Source: Desulfuromonas soudanensis
GTDB taxonomy: Bacteria > Desulfobacterota > Desulfuromonadia > Desulfuromonadales > WTL
Direction of reading: 5' to 3'
NCBI RefSeq assembly: GCF_001278055.1
Contig: NZ_CP010802.1
Location: 2,147,504-2,211,503, forward strand
DNA length: 64,000 bases
Shown in pieces: positions 46,567 through 54,705 of this stretch (position 1 is its first letter; every line of letters begins with the position of its first letter). The notes under the pieces are model-generated. The model made no database searches and was not told the origin of the DNA. It worked only from the letters and a program-made list of their open reading frames with translations. Made by a program: the position numbers and the translations under genes.

Positions 46567-46968
46567 TCAGGGATACCCGGCAAGGAGAGGATTGGTTGTC
46601 AGATCTTGAGGGAATTTATTGGCCTCTTTCATCTGCGGCACATACTGAGCGACGAAGTCGCCCTTAAGCAACGGATCATCTGCGGACGGCAAAGCGAGTT
46701 CCTGCTCCGCAACAATCAGGGGTGTAATCATGGGCCCCCAACTCGGCTCACCGGACCCAAATCCCGCCACCCCACGACTAAAAAAAACAATCCCGAAAAC
46801 CAGAGGAAAAGCGATATTGACGAGGAAATGAAGGGTCAGACCGCGCTTGCGTCCCCAATGCCTCTTAGCCGCAAGGACTGTTGTCATTTCCCGCTCGGCC
46901 AGGAGCCCAAAAAGCGATACCAGCCCAGCATAGAGAGAAAAAAGTCCGACTGACAAATAGAGGTTCAT
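46567..46968 (-). CDS. Small membrane protein, unknown function
   Basis: 133 residues. Two hydrophobic helices (about 4-23 and 48-68) flank a basic loop AAKRHWGRKRG. The remaining polar tail holds no cysteine or known motif. A GGAGGGG site precedes ATG 46968, which supports this start over a longer frame. I do not recognise the family. Confidence 0.6.
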   Translation of the reverse strand: MNLYLSVGLFSLYAGLVSLFGLLAEREMTTVLAAKRHWGRKRGLTLHFLVNIAFPLVFGIVFFSRGVAGFGSGEPSWGPMITPLIVAEQELALPSADDPLLKGDFVAQYVPQMKEANKFPQDLTTNPLLAGYP

Positions 46969-47156
46969 TGACCCCTCCCTTGTTTGCGCTTCAGGATCCT
47001 CCCCTGCCCCTAAAATAATCGCCTTTGTGGGATTAACTATAAAACTTTTTTTCAAAAATGCCACCCTCGTGACATGACTCCCCTCTCATTGGGACCGCGT
47101 GACCATCAGGGTCAGTGGCGAGTATCTTCCTCCGAATGACAATTGAGCCATCGACA

Positions 47157-47188
47157 AAAAAAGGCGGCACCTTTTGGGTGCCGCCTTT
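47157..47188 (-). terminator. Terminator of the ferritin-like gene
   Basis: AAAGGCGGCACC (47160-47171) pairs with GGTGCCGCCTTT (47177-47188). The minus strand ends in a seven-T run. Confidence 0.92.
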
Positions 47189-47213
47189 ACAGGGCTAAAT
47201 TCGCAGAATAAGT

Positions 47214-47687
47214 TCAGTTTTCGGTCAGAAAGTGTTCCTCGTAGAGATCTTCCAGTTCCTGAAGATGGCGGCTTTCATCGTTGTAGATCCGATCAAAAAG
47301 TTTGGCCATGGGAGCCCCGGCGCAACCCTGGCTCATCCGCCTGTAGAAATCGAGGGACCCCTTCTCAAGATGTATGGCAAAGGCCAGCGCCTCGCGGGCA
47401 TCGGCCCTGGGTCCGAGCTCCTTTTTTCCGAGCACATAGTCGAGGTTCATGGTCGGAACGGGGCGATCCATCCCCTCGCCCGCCACCTCCCCCTCGATCA
47501 GAGCCTTTTCCAGTTGATGCTTATGCTCGAGTTCATCGAAAGCCGCATCCCGGAGGATCTCTTTGGCCGCCTTGTCCTTGACGATGCGGAGTGCCTTGAG
47601 ATAATGCCGAAACCCTTCTTCTTCCATTTGAACGGCCATCTCGATGGCGGCCTCAAATGTATAACAGACCTGATCGTCATTATTCAT
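47214..47687 (-). CDS. Ferritin-like (rubrerythrin-type) di-iron protein
   Basis: A 157-residue four-helix protein. Metal ligands are visible as paired motifs: EEEGFRHY near 22, DELEHKHQLEK near 51 (E-x2-H), HLEKGSLDFYRRM near 106 and DESRHLQELEDL near 137 (E-x2-H). There is no rubredoxin domain. Such proteins in anaerobes reduce peroxide or store iron. It is preceded 18 bases upstream by a 54-residue gene and followed by a strong terminator, so the two form a small operon. Confidence 0.88.
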   Translation of the reverse strand: MNNDDQVCYTFEAAIEMAVQMEEEGFRHYLKALRIVKDKAAKEILRDAAFDELEHKHQLEKALIEGEVAGEGMDRPVPTMNLDYVLGKKELGPRADAREALAFAIHLEKGSLDFYRRMSQGCAGAPMAKLFDRIYNDESRHLQELEDLYEEHFLTEN

Positions 47688-47705
47688 AGAAGTTCGCGTC
47701 TCCTC

Positions 47706-47870
47706 TCAATAAATCACAATGTAGCCGTGTTTTCCTGCAATGGCGGATATCTCCAGAACATCTCCTATGTGATAAACCGAGCCGTCGAGGGTAAACGTAT
47801 ACCCCCCTTCGGGGTCCTCTTTGGCCAGTCCGATCAGGTATTCAAAGCTGGCTGTTTTGATCGTATCCAT
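47706..47870 (-). CDS. Small conserved-looking protein, unknown function (54 residues)
   Basis: A 54-residue open frame starting MDTIKTASFEYLIGLA and ending HGYIVIY. AGGA lies 7 bases before ATG 47870. The TFTLDGSVYHIGDVLEIS segment looks like a small beta fold. It reads into the ferritin-like gene 18 bases downstream, whose GAGAGGAG site lies in the gap. No family is recognised. The clean ribosome site and spacing support it as real. Confidence 0.65.
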   Translation of the reverse strand: MDTIKTASFEYLIGLAKEDPEGGYTFTLDGSVYHIGDVLEISAIAGKHGYIVIY

Positions 47871-48113
47871 CGATTGTTCCTGAAGGCAAATATGTCTATT
47901 TCGTTTACCATATAAGTCGAGGAATCACAAGAGTGTTTATGATTTTCCACGAGATCCCACCATGACGGTTGTCACCGAAGAGATTGCCTCGTCCTTGCCG
48001 CGCCCCCCCGCCAATGGAGCCGAATTGCCCCTTGCCGTTGCAAAACTCCCTGCTTCATGTTAAATAATGACGTTGGCTGGAATGAATGGATCATAAACCC
48101 AGGAAACCCTACC

Positions 48114-49016
48114 ATGAAACTATTTCCATTTTTGCCAATCCACGGCCTCCTGCTGGCCGGAGTTCTTTCCCTGGGCAGTTGCACCGAGGGAGGTCAGCCC
48201 CGGTCCGTCTTCGGCGATGAACCGAACCCGCCGGTTCTCTCCCCGGCATCCCACGAAGATCTGAGCGCTCTGTTTTCCCTGCACGATTACGGCTGGAACA
48301 CTCTCAACAACGGAGTCCCCCCCTTTATACTTAACACCCTGCCGACCGACCTCGATCGCGTTCCGGAAATCTCGAAGAAAAAAAGTATTTTCTTTTTATC
48401 GATTCTCCCCATGGTCCTGATGATCAACGAGGAGATCAGCCAGGAACGTGCCACTCTTTTGGCCATTTTTGACCGCCTCGAGGGCGGAGAGTCCCTCTCT
48501 CCCGAGGACCGGAAGGTCGCAGTCGAATTGGCGAAAAAATACCGGATCGAGAAAAATCCCCTGACGAGCGCCAGAACAAGGGAGGCTCTCCTGAAGCGGG
48601 TGGATATCATCCCCCCGTCCATGGTTCTTGCCCAGGCGGCCAATGAATCAGCCTACGGCACGTCGCGCTTCGCGCTTATGGCAAACAATCTCTTCGGCGA
48701 GTGGACGTTCATTCCCGGGACAGGGCTCGTCCCGATGAACCGTCCTGAGGGGGAGTCCTACGAGGTGCGTCGTTTCCGCACGGTCTACGATTCGGTCCAG
48801 TCCTACATAGCCAATCTGAACACCCACTGGGCCTATAAAAGCCTGCGCAACAAAAGAGCAAAGATGCGCCGCGAAGGTGTCCCCCTGCGGGGGGTCGACC
48901 TTGCCGAAGGACTTCTCCTCTACTCCACCCGCGGCGAGGCCTATGTCGAGGATATCCAGTCAATCATCCGCAAAAACCGCCTCTCCCGCCTTTCGGCGGC
49001 GGCCCTGCGCAACTGA
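48114..49016 (+). CDS. Bax-like glucosaminidase lipoprotein
   Basis: 300 residues. The signal is followed by a lipobox LSLGSC, with the lipid cysteine near 22. The glucosaminidase (GH73-like) domain at about 160-285 has PPSMVLAQAANESAYGTSRFA with the catalytic glutamate and NNLFGEWTF. YDSVQSYIANLNTHWAY and YSTRGEAYVEDIQSIIR are typical of Bax. It cuts peptidoglycan from the periplasmic side. ATG 48114 follows AGGAAA. It converges on the deacetylase gene 10 bases away. Confidence 0.88.
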   Translation: MKLFPFLPIHGLLLAGVLSLGSCTEGGQPRSVFGDEPNPPVLSPASHEDLSALFSLHDYGWNTLNNGVPPFILNTLPTDLDRVPEISKKKSIFFLSILPMVLMINEEISQERATLLAIFDRLEGGESLSPEDRKVAVELAKKYRIEKNPLTSARTREALLKRVDIIPPSMVLAQAANESAYGTSRFALMANNLFGEWTFIPGTGLVPMNRPEGESYEVRRFRTVYDSVQSYIANLNTHWAYKSLRNKRAKMRREGVPLRGVDLAEGLLLYSTRGEAYVEDIQSIIRKNRLSRLSAAALRN

Positions 49017-49026
49017 CAAACCTTCC

Positions 49027-50073
49027 TCAGCGAGTCGGATTCACCCACAACTGACTGAACCAGTACCATCGTCCCCCGTCCTTCGCCGGTGCCGTCAGGG
49101 TATATTTGTTGCGGCGACCGGCAAGCGGAGCAGCGGCGCGAACCAAGTAGGCACCGGCGCCTCCTGCGCTATCCGGAACGATGGCCGCCTCCCCCTGTCC
49201 CTGCACGAAACAGCGCAACCGGGTCAGGTCGATCCCCCGCCCCTCAATCCGCACCCGCAGTGTTGGTGGGTCCTCGCCTTCGATCACCGGTCCGGCAGGG
49301 GACAAAACGGTCACCGGCAGAGCCCGCATCGCCAATTTCTCCCTGAACCCCTCAAACGTGGCATAAGGGCCTCCCATGGGAAAACGCGGCAGGGTAAAGA
49401 GGTCGTTCCCGGAAGAGACCACTCCCGACTGTTGCGCCGCCGCTCCCCGATAACCCTCCCCCTTCAGGATCTCGATCACCTCCGGTGAGTACTCCCCGAA
49501 GGGGTAGGCAAAGAGGAGGGGGCGCCTTCCCAATTCCGTTTCAAGGAGGCGCTGCGCCTTGCGGATATCCGCCGTAATCCGCTGCCGCCAGGACCCCGGA
49601 TCCTCTCCAGCCTTACGGTTGAGCAGATAGAGATGGGACGCCGTATGGTTGCCGATCTCTACTCCCTCGACGGCCAGTCCCCGCAACTCCTCCCACCCCA
49701 GGTATCCCCGGCCGCCGACGGTATCGGTATTGACGAAGAGTGTCACCGGATAACCGAAGCGGCGCAGCAGAGGCATGGCCCCGCTGAGGAACGTGGTATA
49801 GGCGTCATCGACGGTCAGGGCCGCGCAGCGTTCGGGGAGGGCTTTGCCGTCACGGAGACGATCGACGATCTCCCCGAGGGTCAGGACCGTGTAATCCCGT
49901 TCCTTCAGGAGTTGCAACTGGGCGGCAAAGGTTTCGATGGAAATATTGGTGGAGGGATAACGGTCATCGCCAAAACGGTGGTAGACAAAGACGTTGGCCT
50001 CTCCGGCCAGGGCCGAGGTCGCCAGCAGGGAGAGGATCAGGGCAAAAACGGCGAGACGGATACCTGAAGACAT
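49027..50073 (-). CDS. Secreted polysaccharide deacetylase family protein
   Basis: 348 residues. The signal peptide ends near TSALAG. The NodB-type fold shows ALTVDDAY near 85 (DD metal ligand), IGNHTASH near 141 (H-x3-H ligand pair) and FAYPFGEYS near 188. The last 100 residues form a beta-rich domain. It probably removes acetyl groups from cell-wall or exopolysaccharide sugars. The neighbour is a peptidoglycan hydrolase, which suggests envelope remodelling. Confidence 0.87.
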   Translation of the reverse strand: MSSGIRLAVFALILSLLATSALAGEANVFVYHRFGDDRYPSTNISIETFAAQLQLLKERDYTVLTLGEIVDRLRDGKALPERCAALTVDDAYTTFLSGAMPLLRRFGYPVTLFVNTDTVGGRGYLGWEELRGLAVEGVEIGNHTASHLYLLNRKAGEDPGSWRQRITADIRKAQRLLETELGRRPLLFAYPFGEYSPEVIEILKGEGYRGAAAQQSGVVSSGNDLFTLPRFPMGGPYATFEGFREKLAMRALPVTVLSPAGPVIEGEDPPTLRVRIEGRGIDLTRLRCFVQGQGEAAIVPDSAGGAGAYLVRAAAPLAGRRNKYTLTAPAKDGGRWYWFSQLWVNPTR

Positions 50074-50131
50074 AAAATCCTTATAGTACTAGCCGAAAGG
50101 TGAGCGAGGGACCTCGAAGGCCGCCTCCGGA

Positions 50132-51565
50132 TCAGGAGGCCTCCTTCACCCGGCTGCGCAGATAGCGGCGAATAGAGTTTCGTGCCCGGGGAGTTGCAGT
50201 CCACTCCAGCCATTTGGGGAGGACCTCGGGTATTTTACATTGTTCGACCTCCACCTGGTCGCCGTCCATCAAACGTGACTTGAGAAGCCTCGTCTGCCCG
50301 TTGATGCGGGCCCTGCAGGCATGAAGACCGAGGTCTTCGTGGATATCGAAGGCAAAGTCGAGGGCGCTGCTCCCCTCGGGAAGTGTGCGAACATCTCCGC
50401 GGGGGGTGTAAACCTGGATTGAAGCCGAAGCCAGACGCAGGCCCTCGGTGTCGAAAGCCGACTCTCCGTCGAGTAGGGAGCGCATCAGTTCCTGAAAATT
50501 GGCCCTGCGGAATTCGAAACCGGGGGCCAGAACCCCGGCTTCGTTGAAGCGGGCCAGTTTACGGGTGGTAATCTCGACCCGCATCCTGTAGATGCCGGCC
50601 TGCACCGTGGTTTTCAGGGCCTGGTATCCGAACTGGGAGGTCACGTTCAAATGATCCCTGAGTTTTCCGGGGATCGGGGAATACAGGTTGTGCAGCAGGC
50701 CGAGAGCCAGATAGGCGTCCATCGTCCGGTCAACCTGAATTTCCAGAGTATAGAGGGTCGGGAAGCCTCGACTCATCGCCTTGGCGGCAGCGACGGAAAA
50801 GGGGCGCCAGCGGTCGCGCAGCAGCACCCCGATCTTGTGATGCTCGCAGACATTGTTGATTTCGGAACGGATCTTACGAAGGGGGATCTCGACCTGGCTC
50901 TGCAGGGCCCTGATGGTCTCCTGGTAACGCTGGGAACGCCGCGGGTAGAGAATTTCCAGAGAAAGGGCGTCGAGGACGTTGGCGACGTCCCCCATTCCGA
51001 GATGCCGGGCGAGAGGGACATAAACGGTGCGCGTCTCTTCGGCGATCAGCGACTGCTTTGCCGGATTGAGGGCGCTGATCGTCTCCAGATTGTCGGTCCG
51101 GTCCCAGAATTTAAGACACAGGACCCGGACATCCTCGATTGCCGCCAGCAGTTGCTTGCGGTAGGTTTCGGCCTTCAGCGCCTCGCGGCTGAGTTTTTCG
51201 TCCGACGCCTTGGTGAGCCCGTTGACCAGCAGCGCCACTTCCGGACCGTAATCGGCTTCAATTTCGCCCAGGGTCACCGGCGTATCTTCCACCACATCGT
51301 GGAGAATCGCCGCCAATACCGACGAGAAGTCCATCCAGTGCCGGGCGGCGAGGTGTGCCACCCGCAGCGGATGGATGAAGTAGGCTTCTCCCGATTTTCG
51401 AAACTGCCCGGAGTGGGACCGGCGTCCGAGTTCGATGGCCCTCTGTATGGCCAGAATCCCCTGATCGAGAGCCTCGTCACTCAGGCTCCCCCCGTAATGG
51501 GTGACCAGAAGCTCCATCATCTCGCTGATCAAACGTTGTTCCTGGCGGTTATCCTTACCTGGCAC
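50132..51565 (-). CDS. RelA/SpoT-homologue with intact hydrolase and degenerate synthetase domain
   Basis: About 477 residues. The HD hydrolase domain (about 35-185) keeps FIHPLRVAHLA, AILHDVVEDT and KFWDRTDNLETI. The synthetase-like domain (about 230-345) has lost key residues: the usual R-x-K-x3-S region reads RWRPFSVAAAK, GYQSLHTTV reads GYQALKTTV, and ExQIRT reads VEITTRK. A TGS domain (about 385-445, VYTPRGDVRTLPEGSSALDFAF) ends the protein, with no ACT domain. It probably hydrolyses (p)ppGpp only. The start is GTG 51565 after GGAG; GTG 51571 is possible. Confidence 0.85.
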   Translation of the reverse strand: MPGKDNRQEQRLISEMMELLVTHYGGSLSDEALDQGILAIQRAIELGRRSHSGQFRKSGEAYFIHPLRVAHLAARHWMDFSSVLAAILHDVVEDTPVTLGEIEADYGPEVALLVNGLTKASDEKLSREALKAETYRKQLLAAIEDVRVLCLKFWDRTDNLETISALNPAKQSLIAEETRTVYVPLARHLGMGDVANVLDALSLEILYPRRSQRYQETIRALQSQVEIPLRKIRSEINNVCEHHKIGVLLRDRWRPFSVAAAKAMSRGFPTLYTLEIQVDRTMDAYLALGLLHNLYSPIPGKLRDHLNVTSQFGYQALKTTVQAGIYRMRVEITTRKLARFNEAGVLAPGFEFRRANFQELMRSLLDGESAFDTEGLRLASASIQVYTPRGDVRTLPEGSSALDFAFDIHEDLGLHACRARINGQTRLLKSRLMDGDQVEVEQCKIPEVLPKWLEWTATPRARNSIRRYLRSRVKEAS

Positions 51566-51724
51566 TCGCACTCTCCGCTAACAGCCTGTCACACCATCGT
51601 GATTAAAGGGGAAGTCCATGATAATAGAGAAAGGAATCTTCATCAAGCGCCTTTTGTGCCTCATTGACAACCCCCGGCCCGGGTTCTAACCTACAGGTAA
51701 GGGACAACAAAAGGGGAGCCTGCC

Positions 51725-52108
51725 ATGAGGAGAGAACGACTGGAGATGAGCAAAAAGAAACTCCACACCCTGAGGGAAGATCTTCTGGCGGAATTGCGGG
51801 CAAAAAATGCCGAAGCCGCCGCCATGATCGATGAGGGGGTCCCGGATATCGCCGACCAGGGGCTCACCGAAAACATCAAGGGATTTCTCCACCTCCTCGG
51901 AGATGCGAAACGGGAAGAAATCCTGGAAATCGACGAGGCCCTCGACCGCATCCGCGACGGCAGCTACGGCTCCTGTCTTCGGTGCGGTGACGAGATCGAC
52001 ATCGAGCGACTGCAACTCCTCCCCCACACCCGCTACTGCGTCTCCTGCAAGGGAATCCTGGAGAAAGAAGCGAGGATCAAGGCAGGCCCAGGCGTCGGGA
52101 CCCTCTAG
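51725..52108 (+). CDS. DksA/TraR-family zinc-finger protein
   Basis: 127 residues. An N-terminal coiled coil (about 1-60) leads to the C4 zinc finger YGSCLRCGDEIDIERLQLLP and CVSCK (about 80-110). DksA-type proteins enter the RNA polymerase secondary channel and, with ppGpp, reset promoter use. The coiled-coil tip of canonical DksA carries two aspartates; here GVPDIADQG may serve, which I cannot confirm. AGGGGAG precedes the ATG. It is divergent from the RSH gene. Confidence 0.88.
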   Translation: MRRERLEMSKKKLHTLREDLLAELRAKNAEAAAMIDEGVPDIADQGLTENIKGFLHLLGDAKREEILEIDEALDRIRDGSYGSCLRCGDEIDIERLQLLPHTRYCVSCKGILEKEARIKAGPGVGTL

Positions 52109-52163
52109 CTTTAAGAGCTGCTGCCGCACTCCGCCGACAAAAGAGCAAGGGCCGGGGGAGGTC

Positions 52164-52511
52164 CTACCCCGGCGGCCAGGAAAAATCCCTGCCGCCCAGA
52201 AGGTGAAAGTGAATGTGCCAGACCGACTGGCCGGCCCCCTCGTTGCAGTTGTTGACGAGGCGAAAGCCGTCCTCGGCGAAACCCAGATCATGGGCCAGCT
52301 TTCCCGCCACCTGGTGAATATGCCCGATCAGAACATTGTCGGCGGTGGTCAGGTCGAGGGTGGTGCGGATATGTTTGCGGGGGACGATGAGATAGTGGTG
52401 AGGAGCCTGGGGATTGAGGTCGCCAAAAGCCACAATCTCTTCATCCTCGTAAACGAATTTGCCGGGAATTTCTCCGGCGATGATTTTACAGAAGATACAT
52501 TTGTCCGACAT
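52164..52511 (-). CDS. HIT family protein (HinT-like)
   Basis: 115 residues. CIFCKIIAGEIPGKFVYEDE opens the protein, PQAPHHYLIVPRKHI lies near 34, and the catalytic histidine triad is in SVWHIHFHLLGGR near 97. It hydrolyses nucleoside phosphoramidates such as adenosine-5'-monophosphoramidates. AAAGGAGCGAAG precedes ATG 52511. It overlaps the end of the yhaN-like gene by 26 bases. Confidence 0.95.
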   Translation of the reverse strand: MSDKCIFCKIIAGEIPGKFVYEDEEIVAFGDLNPQAPHHYLIVPRKHIRTTLDLTTADNVLIGHIHQVAGKLAHDLGFAEDGFRLVNNCNEGAGQSVWHIHFHLLGGRDFSWPPG

Positions 52512-54705
52512 CTTCGCTCCTTTCCTCGGTTGTTGCGGGTGACTCCGGCAGGTTGTCTGCCAAAGATACCACATGCCAGCGTTTCTGAGCGGCCCGTCGA
52601 AGCAACCCGTCATCATGGGTGAAGAAGATGACCTGATGTTCGCGGCTGAAGAGCTCGATCCCCTTCAGAGCCTCGTCGAGACGGCCGCGGTCCAAATTGA
52701 CCAGGGGGTCGTCGAGAAGAAGCGGCAAATGATGGCCTCTTGACAGATGGCGGGTCAGGGCGATGCGCACCGCGAAATAGACGGCATCGACCGTGCCCCT
52801 GCTGAATTCCTCAACGGGATGCCAGCGCCCCCCCTTGCCGCCGAGGAACAGAGAAAAATCGTCGTCCAGGCGCACCTTCGCATGGGCGCCGCGGGTCACC
52901 ATTTCCAGATGACGACCGATTTCCTCGGCAAATCGCGCCAGATAGGTCTGGCGAAAGGCTTCGACGGCCTCGGTAAGAACCCGAAAACCGAGAGCCAGAG
53001 CATCGCGGCGCCGGCTGAGATAAGCTTCGCGCTCACGGAGGCGCTCCCCCTCGTCTTCGATGGCCTGCAGGTCACCCAGCTCCCCTTCGAGGGTCGCCTC
53101 GCTGCGCGTCAATTCGATGATTTCATTCTCTCGCTGCTGCAGGCTCTCGACAAGAGACAGCAGCTTCTCCTCGGCCTCGGGGATCTCTTCCAGGGCGAGC
53201 AGGTTGTCGCTTGCCGGGGGCCGTTCCCGCTCCATCCGCTCGTCGAGCACGGCCATCTCACGGGTCAGATTCTCCTGCTCCTCGTGGAGCGTTTCCGAAT
53301 TTTCCAGGACCCGCAGAGCGCTTTCGACCTCGCGCAGCTTCCCCTGCAGCTCGAGGGCTCCCCGCAGGTTTTTCTGCATGCGGGCAATTTCCACCGCAGA
53401 CGGAGACAAGCCGATGGCTTTAAATCGCTCATCGAGGGCTTCGAGGCGGGTCATCACCTCCTCGCGACGCACCTCGAGCGTCTGGGCTTGCTTCTTGAGC
53501 TCACGGCGCACCGCCTTCTGTCTCCCCGACTGCCGGAAGTAATATCCCCAGGTCCCCCCGGCAAGCACCGTCATCACGGCCAGGGCCGCAAGGTGCCATT
53601 CGGGACGACGCCAGAGAACTGCTGCGACAACTGCAACAAGGGCCAGAGAGAAGGCGGCGGGCAGATACCAGTTCATCCAGGGTTGGTCCAGGAGCTGCTT
53701 GCGAAGAGCAGCCGCGGCGCTCTGCAGGCCGATCAGAGTGCGGCGCTCCTCTTCGGCCGCTGCAAGAAGCCCCGGAAGTTCAATGGGGATTTCGCCCGGC
53801 AGACCGGTTCGGGAAAGATCCCTCGTCAGGACGTCCCGCTGGTTCTGAAGCTCGGAGACCTTGCCGCTCTGGCGGCTGACCCGGGAGAAATCCCGTTTCA
53901 GCACTTCATCTTTGGCTTCGAACTGCCACTGCTTGCGTACCCAGGCCAGGTAACGCTCCCCTTTCTGAACTTCCCCGCGATCGAAGGCCACCGAAGCCTT
54001 GAGCGCCCCGAGGCGCTCGCGGAGTTCTTCGAGTTCTTTGAGGGAACCCTGAGCCTGGTACCAGCGCTTTTCCAGCTCAGCGATGGCCGAGCGCACCTCC
54101 TCCAACTCACGGTCGCGAGTCTTATCCTTTCCCCAGGGGCTCTGCCGTGTGATGGCGAAATAGTCCCGATCGAGGGATTCAAGAACCTTGTCGTAATCGA
54201 CTTCGACAAATCCCGACAGGAGGCCCTTGATCTTCGACGCCAGACCCGCCGCTCCGGGGAGATCGAGGTTTCCCTGCCCGAAAAAGAGGGAAGCTCTAAA
54301 AATATCCTCCTCGGCAACACCGAAGAGCCGAACCAGCTGTTGCTGGTATTCGACCCGTTCGGAGGAGCGCCCCTGGGGGGCTGACTTCCCTTCAAAACGG
54401 TAGAGGACATGATACAGATCGTCCCGTTCCGTCAGGATCACCCTGTCACTGAGCATGTCCCGTTCGATACGCAGGGTCCGGTTGCGGTCCTCGAGAACCA
54501 GGGCCGCCTCGCAGCTGCCATGGCGTCCCCAGGGCTTGAAACGTTCCTTGTTCCGGACGCCGAAGAGCACCGCCGGAATCGCCTCCATCAGGGTCGACTT
54601 GCCCGCCTCGTTGGGTCCGGCCACCAGGTTCATGCCGCGACGAAATTCAAAGGTCCGTTCGCCGAATTTGCCGAAATGCTTCAATTCAAGGGATCGAAGA
54701 ATCAC
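52486..54705 (-). CDS. YhaN-like SMC-type ATPase with central membrane hairpin
   Basis: 739 residues. Walker A GPNEAGKST at about 30-38 and Walker B LLLDDPLVNLD near 665 bracket long coiled coils, as in SbcC/Rad50. Two hydrophobic helices at about 347-365 and 371-390 take the place of the zinc hook, as in B. subtilis YhaN. The start is GTG 54705, 5 bases after GGGAGG, and it overlaps the nuclease stop in GTGA. With the adjacent phosphoesterase it should form a membrane-tethered DNA-processing complex. Confidence 0.87.
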   Translation of the reverse strand: MILRSLELKHFGKFGERTFEFRRGMNLVAGPNEAGKSTLMEAIPAVLFGVRNKERFKPWGRHGSCEAALVLEDRNRTLRIERDMLSDRVILTERDDLYHVLYRFEGKSAPQGRSSERVEYQQQLVRLFGVAEEDIFRASLFFGQGNLDLPGAAGLASKIKGLLSGFVEVDYDKVLESLDRDYFAITRQSPWGKDKTRDRELEEVRSAIAELEKRWYQAQGSLKELEELRERLGALKASVAFDRGEVQKGERYLAWVRKQWQFEAKDEVLKRDFSRVSRQSGKVSELQNQRDVLTRDLSRTGLPGEIPIELPGLLAAAEEERRTLIGLQSAAAALRKQLLDQPWMNWYLPAAFSLALVAVVAAVLWRRPEWHLAALAVMTVLAGGTWGYYFRQSGRQKAVRRELKKQAQTLEVRREEVMTRLEALDERFKAIGLSPSAVEIARMQKNLRGALELQGKLREVESALRVLENSETLHEEQENLTREMAVLDERMERERPPASDNLLALEEIPEAEEKLLSLVESLQQRENEIIELTRSEATLEGELGDLQAIEDEGERLREREAYLSRRRDALALGFRVLTEAVEAFRQTYLARFAEEIGRHLEMVTRGAHAKVRLDDDFSLFLGGKGGRWHPVEEFSRGTVDAVYFAVRIALTRHLSRGHHLPLLLDDPLVNLDRGRLDEALKGIELFSREHQVIFFTHDDGLLRRAAQKRWHVVSLADNLPESPATTEERSEDVGQMYLL

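Noticed and set aside
47962-48063. 33-codon plus-strand open frame upstream of the glucosaminidase gene
   Set aside because: It has no ribosome site and a low-complexity proline run; no support as a gene.
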